The notes under the pieces are model-generated. The model worked only from the letters and a program-made list of their open reading frames with translations. It did not search any database and was not told where the DNA came from. DNA of 64,000 nt from Rubrivivax sp. (GTDB taxonomy: Bacteria > Pseudomonadota > Gammaproteobacteria > Burkholderiales > Burkholderiaceae_C), in assembly GCA_030681795.1 (NCBI GenBank), contig JAUXRG010000064.1, positions 227,694 through 291,693 of the forward strand. The letters are read 5' to 3'. This document shows, piece after piece, positions 60,974 to 64,000 of the stretch (its first letter is position 1; the number at the start of each line of letters is the position of its first letter). The position numbers and the translations under genes were made by a program.

Positions 60974-61408
60974 ATGTACAAGCGCATCCTGTTCCCCACC
61001 GACGGTTCCGATATCGCTGTCAAGGCCATGCAGGCGGCCATCGGCATGGCCAAGCTGGCGGGTGCCGAGCTCTACGTCCTGTCCGTGAAGGAGCCGTTCC
61101 CTTATAGCGCCATCTCCGAGATGCAACCCGTGCCGCCGCAGGAGTTCTTCGACGCCCAGGAGCGCATGGCTGCAGCGCGGGTCAAGGTCGTGACCAGCGC
61201 CGCCATCGACGCGGGGATTCCCTGCAAGGGTCACACGGTGGAAGCGCTGCACCCCTGGGAAGCGATGCTAGACCACGCCAAGGCGCAGGGTTGCGACCTC
61301 ATCGTGATGGCCTCGCATGGCCGCCGCGGCGTGAGCGCCCTCTTGCTGGGCAGCGAGACCCAGAAGGTGCTCACGCACGGCACCTTGCCGGTGCTGGTCG
61401 TTCGCTGA
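60974..61408 (+). CDS. Universal stress protein (UspA family)
   Basis: A 144-residue single-domain Usp with the N-terminal KRILFPTDGSD and the ATP-binding loop HGRRGVSALLLGSETQKVL (G-2x-G-9x-G-S/T type). ATP-binding Usps act in stress and energy limitation. RBS GAGGAG precedes the ATG. An FNR-like box lies upstream. It converges with the next gene, 9 nt between stops. Confidence 0.9.
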   Translation: MYKRILFPTDGSDIAVKAMQAAIGMAKLAGAELYVLSVKEPFPYSAISEMQPVPPQEFFDAQERMAAARVKVVTSAAIDAGIPCKGHTVEALHPWEAMLDHAKAQGCDLIVMASHGRRGVSALLLGSETQKVLTHGTLPVLVVR

Positions 61409-61417
61409 GGCGGCCTT

Positions 61418-62296
61418 TCAGCCCAGGCCGTTGGCCTTGAACCAGGCCAGGCAGCGCCGCCAGCCGTCTTCGGCGGCCTCCTTGCGGAAGCTGGGCCGGT
61501 AGTCGGCGTGGAAGGCGTGCGGCGCGTCGGGGTAGACGACGATCTCGCTCTTGCGGGCGGCGGCATTGCCGGCGGCCAGCGCGGACTTCATCTTCTCCAC
61601 GCCGTCCAGCGGAATGCCCGTATCCTGCCCGCCGTACAAGCCCAGCACCGGGCCGTTCAGCGCCCCGGCCACGTCCAGTGGATGCTTCGGGTTGAGCACC
61701 GAGGTGGCCCCCAGCAAGCGCCCGTACCAGGCCACGCCGGCCTTCACGGCCGGGTGGTGCGCCGCATACAGCCAGGTGATGCGGCCGCCCCAGCAAAAGC
61801 CCGTGACCCCGGCGCGGCCGGCGTCGGCGCCCTGCCCCTTGGCCCAGGCCAGGGAGGCGTCCAGATCGCCCATGACCTGCGCGTCGGGCACCTTGGCGAT
61901 GACCTCGGCCAGCAGCTTGGCGATCTCGCCATAGGCGCCGGCGTCGCCCTGTCTCACGAAGAGCTCGGGCGCGATGGCGAAGTAGCCGGCGCGGGCGAAG
62001 CGCCGGGCCACATCGGCGATGTGCTCGTGCACGCCGAAGATTTCGCTGACCACCAGCACCACCGGCAACCCGCTGCGGCCGGCCGGCGCGGCACGGTAGG
62101 CCGGCATCTGGAAGTTGCCCACGGGGATCATCACTTCGCCGGCCAGCAGGCCGTCGGCGCTGGTCTTGACCACGGTCTGCGCCGCCACCGGCAGGACCGC
62201 TGCGGCGAAGCCCGTGCCCACGGCACCGCGCACGAACTCGCGCCGGTTGAAATCGCCGCTGGCCGGCACGAGGGTATCGAATTCTTCCTTCAGCAT
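61418..62296 (-). CDS. Tat-exported dienelactone hydrolase-family protein
   Basis: The 292-residue protein has a twin-arginine signal NRREFVRGAVGTGFAAAVLP (about 17-36), with a cut after AAQ, so it should be exported folded to the periplasm. The mature part is a dienelactone hydrolase fold with the cysteine nucleophile in GFCWGG, Asp in GGQDTGIP, and His in DAPHAFHADY. ATG 62296 follows GGAGAC. The substrate is unknown; cleavage of lactone or ester rings is typical of the family. Confidence 0.87.
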   Translation of the reverse strand: MLKEEFDTLVPASGDFNRREFVRGAVGTGFAAAVLPVAAQTVVKTSADGLLAGEVMIPVGNFQMPAYRAAPAGRSGLPVVLVVSEIFGVHEHIADVARRFARAGYFAIAPELFVRQGDAGAYGEIAKLLAEVIAKVPDAQVMGDLDASLAWAKGQGADAGRAGVTGFCWGGRITWLYAAHHPAVKAGVAWYGRLLGATSVLNPKHPLDVAGALNGPVLGLYGGQDTGIPLDGVEKMKSALAAGNAAARKSEIVVYPDAPHAFHADYRPSFRKEAAEDGWRRCLAWFKANGLG

Positions 62297-62360
62297 GGCT
62301 GTCTCCTGGCGGGGTTGGAAAGCGGCGCATTGTAGGAATCCCGGCAGGTACGATCGCCGC

Positions 62361-63863
62361 ATGGATTCAAGCGTAAACCCGGGCGGCGCGCTCGCCGCGG
62401 TGGATATCGGGTCGAACAGCTTCCGGCTGGAAATCGGGGCCATGCCCCAGGGCCGCTACCGGCGCATCGACTACCTCAAGGAGACCGTGCGCCTGGGCGC
62501 CGGGCTCGACGCCAACGGCATGCTTTCCGAGGAAGCCGCGCAACGCGGGCTGGTCTGCCTGCGCCGCTTTTCGGCCAGGCTGGCCGGCTTCGCGCCGGGC
62601 CAGGTGCGCGCCGTGGCCACGCAGACGCTGCGCGAGGCGCGCAACCGCAATGCCTTCCTGCTGCGGGCCCAAGAGGCGCTGGGCTTCCCCATCGAGGTCA
62701 TCTCGGGCCGCGAAGAGGCACGCATGATCTACGCCGGCGTGGCCCACCTGCAACCCAGCGACGAACCCCGCCTTGTCGTCGACATCGGCGGGCGCTCCAC
62801 CGAACTCATCCTCGGCCAGGGCGCCACGCCGCGGGTGACCGAGTCCTTCGGGGTCGGCTGCGTGAGCCTGTCGCTGCGCTTCTTCGAAGACGGCCGGCTG
62901 AGCGAGGCCGCCTTCCGCGCCGCCCAGGTGGCCGCCGGCGCCGAGTTCGAGGAGGCGCTGCACACCTTCGCGCCCACGCACTGGCGCCAGGCGCTCGGCT
63001 CTTCGGGCACCGCCGGCGCGGTCTCGCAGGTGCTCAGGGAGGCCGGCCTCACCGACGGCCGCATCACGCCGGCTGCGCTGCGCTGGTGCATCGAGCACTG
63101 CCTGGAGGCCGGCCATGTCGATCGCATCGACCTGCCGAGCCTGCGGCCGGACCGCCGTGCGGTACTGCCCGGCGGCCTGGCCATCCTCTACACGCTGGCC
63201 GCGCATTTCCAGATCGATGCCCTGTGGCCGGCCAAGGGGGCTCTGCGCCAGGGCGTGATCGTCGACTTGCACGAGAGGCTGCGTGCCCTGCACGGGACGC
63301 CGGCTGCGGACGTGCGTGAGCAGACGGTCACGGAACTGCAGCGTCGCTTCGCCGTGGCCCGCCCTCAGGCTGGCCGCGTGGCCCGCGTGGCCCTGGTCCT
63401 CTTCGACGCGGCCATGCCCGATGCCGAAGCCGAAACCCGACGCGAACTGGCCTGGGCCTGCGCGCTGCACGAGATGGGCCTGATGGTCTCGCACCACGAC
63501 CACCACCGCCACAGTGCCTACCTGCTGGCCCATGTCGACGCGCCGGGGTTCTCGCAGAGCCAGCAGCGCCGCGTGGGCGAACTGGTGCTCGGGCAACGCG
63601 GCGGCCTGCGCAAGGTCGAGCCGCAACTGGCCAGCGAGACTTTTGCCTGGCAGGTGCTGTGCCTGCGGCTGGCGGTCATCAAGTGCCACGCCCGCGGCGA
63701 GGTCGATGCCAGTGCGCTCGCACTGCGTTCGCGCGGCCGCGATGCGGCCATCGGCTTTGCTGCCCACTGGGCCGAGGCGAACCCGCGCACCCTGTTCCTG
63801 TTGCGCGAAGAGGCCGCCGCCTGGACGCGCAGCGGCCCGCTGCGGCTGGTGCTGCCGCCCTAG
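62361..63863 (+). CDS. Exopolyphosphatase/pppGpp phosphohydrolase (Ppx/GppA)
   Basis: The 500-residue protein has the ASKHA phosphatase core: AAVDIGSNSFRLEIG (about 12-26), EVISGREEARMIYAGV, LVVDIGGRSTELILG, and GSSGTAGAVSQVL. The C-terminal HD-like domain (LAWACALHEMGLMVSHHDHH) is present as in full-length Ppx. It degrades polyphosphate or pppGpp; the sequence alone does not decide which. TACGAT lies 6 nt before the ATG and there is no Shine-Dalgarno, suggesting a leaderless mRNA. Confidence 0.9.
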   Translation: MDSSVNPGGALAAVDIGSNSFRLEIGAMPQGRYRRIDYLKETVRLGAGLDANGMLSEEAAQRGLVCLRRFSARLAGFAPGQVRAVATQTLREARNRNAFLLRAQEALGFPIEVISGREEARMIYAGVAHLQPSDEPRLVVDIGGRSTELILGQGATPRVTESFGVGCVSLSLRFFEDGRLSEAAFRAAQVAAGAEFEEALHTFAPTHWRQALGSSGTAGAVSQVLREAGLTDGRITPAALRWCIEHCLEAGHVDRIDLPSLRPDRRAVLPGGLAILYTLAAHFQIDALWPAKGALRQGVIVDLHERLRALHGTPAADVREQTVTELQRRFAVARPQAGRVARVALVLFDAAMPDAEAETRRELAWACALHEMGLMVSHHDHHRHSAYLLAHVDAPGFSQSQQRRVGELVLGQRGGLRKVEPQLASETFAWQVLCLRLAVIKCHARGEVDASALALRSRGRDAAIGFAAHWAEANPRTLFLLREEAAAWTRSGPLRLVLPP

Positions 63864-63968
63864 CCCGAGTTTGTCAACTTCCCGCTGATTTCCGATCCCG
63901 GTCAAGCGCAAGTCCTTGTCAGCATTGAGTTTCAGTTCTGCGACGAAATGTAGTGCCATAATCTTTTT

Positions 63969-64000
63969 ATGATTGCGATCGCGCACGCGGTTTTTCGTGC
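63969..64000 (+). CDS. Possible start of a gene running off the window
   Basis: ATG 63969 opens a frame (MIAIAHAVFR) to the last base. CATAAT at 63957-63962 lies 6 nt before it, the same arrangement as the other possible leaderless genes here. Ten residues are too few to name a product. The 105 nt between ppx and this ATG contain nothing else recognised. Confidence 0.3.
   Translation, partial: MIAIAHAVFR

Noticed and set aside
1..64000. tRNA, rRNA, CRISPR arrays, prophage or defence genes
   Set aside because: I looked for T-loop sequences, spaced repeats and phage or restriction gene motifs and found none I could support.

Overview
The window is GC-rich, gene-dense chromosome from a motile Gram-negative bacterium, most likely a betaproteobacterium of the order Burkholderiales (Comamonadaceae or Rubrivivax/Leptothrix-like). 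The evidence is the combination of FlhDC with FlhF, the gene order flgBCDEFGHIJKL opposite flgAMN, the P- and L-ring genes of a Gram-negative flagellum, and beta-type dxs-ispA-xseB. There is no sign of a plasmid or prophage, and no rRNA, tRNA or CRISPR array was seen.

Layout. 1-9.7 kb: housekeeping and stress genes (partial sulfide:quinone oxidoreductase-like flavoprotein, 1-Cys peroxiredoxin, tryptophanase, alpha/beta hydrolase, TlpA-like thioredoxin, methyltransferase, Dps, and an OmpR/EnvZ-like two-component pair). 9.8-13.6 kb: a self-regulated ABC exporter operon (tetR, membrane fusion protein, permease, ATPase). 13.7-15.8 kb: a DUF202-type membrane protein, a class II glutamine amidotransferase, and an unknown protein. 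15.9-25.7 kb: a signalling block with a diguanylate cyclase, a response regulator-PAS-GGDEF-EAL protein, an Hpt protein, a histidine kinase, an ANTAR response regulator and a multi-PAS HisKA_2 kinase. 25.7-38.8 kb: an HDOD protein, then flgL to flgB on the minus strand and flgA, flgM, flgN on the plus strand. 38.9-48.4 kb: fliA, flhG-like, flhF, flhA, flhB, cheZ, cheY, motB, motA. 48.4-53.7 kb: a membrane methyltransferase, a degenerate HD-GYP protein, a group II intron, flhC and flhD. 53.9-57.8 kb: folE2, dxs, ispA, xseB. 57.9-64 kb: a Rieske oxygenase, an EamA transporter, a rhodanese, UspA, a Tat-exported dienelactone hydrolase-like protein and Ppx/GppA.

How it works together. FlhDC should start the flagellar cascade, fliA encodes sigma-28, and flgM its anti-sigma factor. 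Six sites have the same sigma-28-like layout: a TCA (or AAA) trinucleotide, exactly 16 nt, then GCCGAWAW or a close variant. They precede flgM, motA, the HD-GYP gene, the hpt/GGDEF-EAL/GGDEF operon, the unknown gene at 15026-15751, and a short non-coding stretch after flhC. Late flagellar transcription therefore appears to include c-di-GMP signalling and at least one uncharacterised gene. The HDOD, multi-PAS kinase and ANTAR regulator genes follow flgL with overlaps or very short gaps, so they probably ride on the flg operon.

The most notable locus is 50.6-52.7 kb. Directly after flhC is a sigma-28-type promoter followed by about 80 nt and an intrinsic terminator, which predicts a small RNA with an exposed CUCCUCC anti-Shine-Dalgarno tract. 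A complete class C-like group II intron (about 1.87 kb) is inserted exactly at the end of that terminator's U-tract. The sRNA and promoter assignments are inferences from sequence pattern; the intron boundaries rest on recognisable 5' and domain V/VI sequences.
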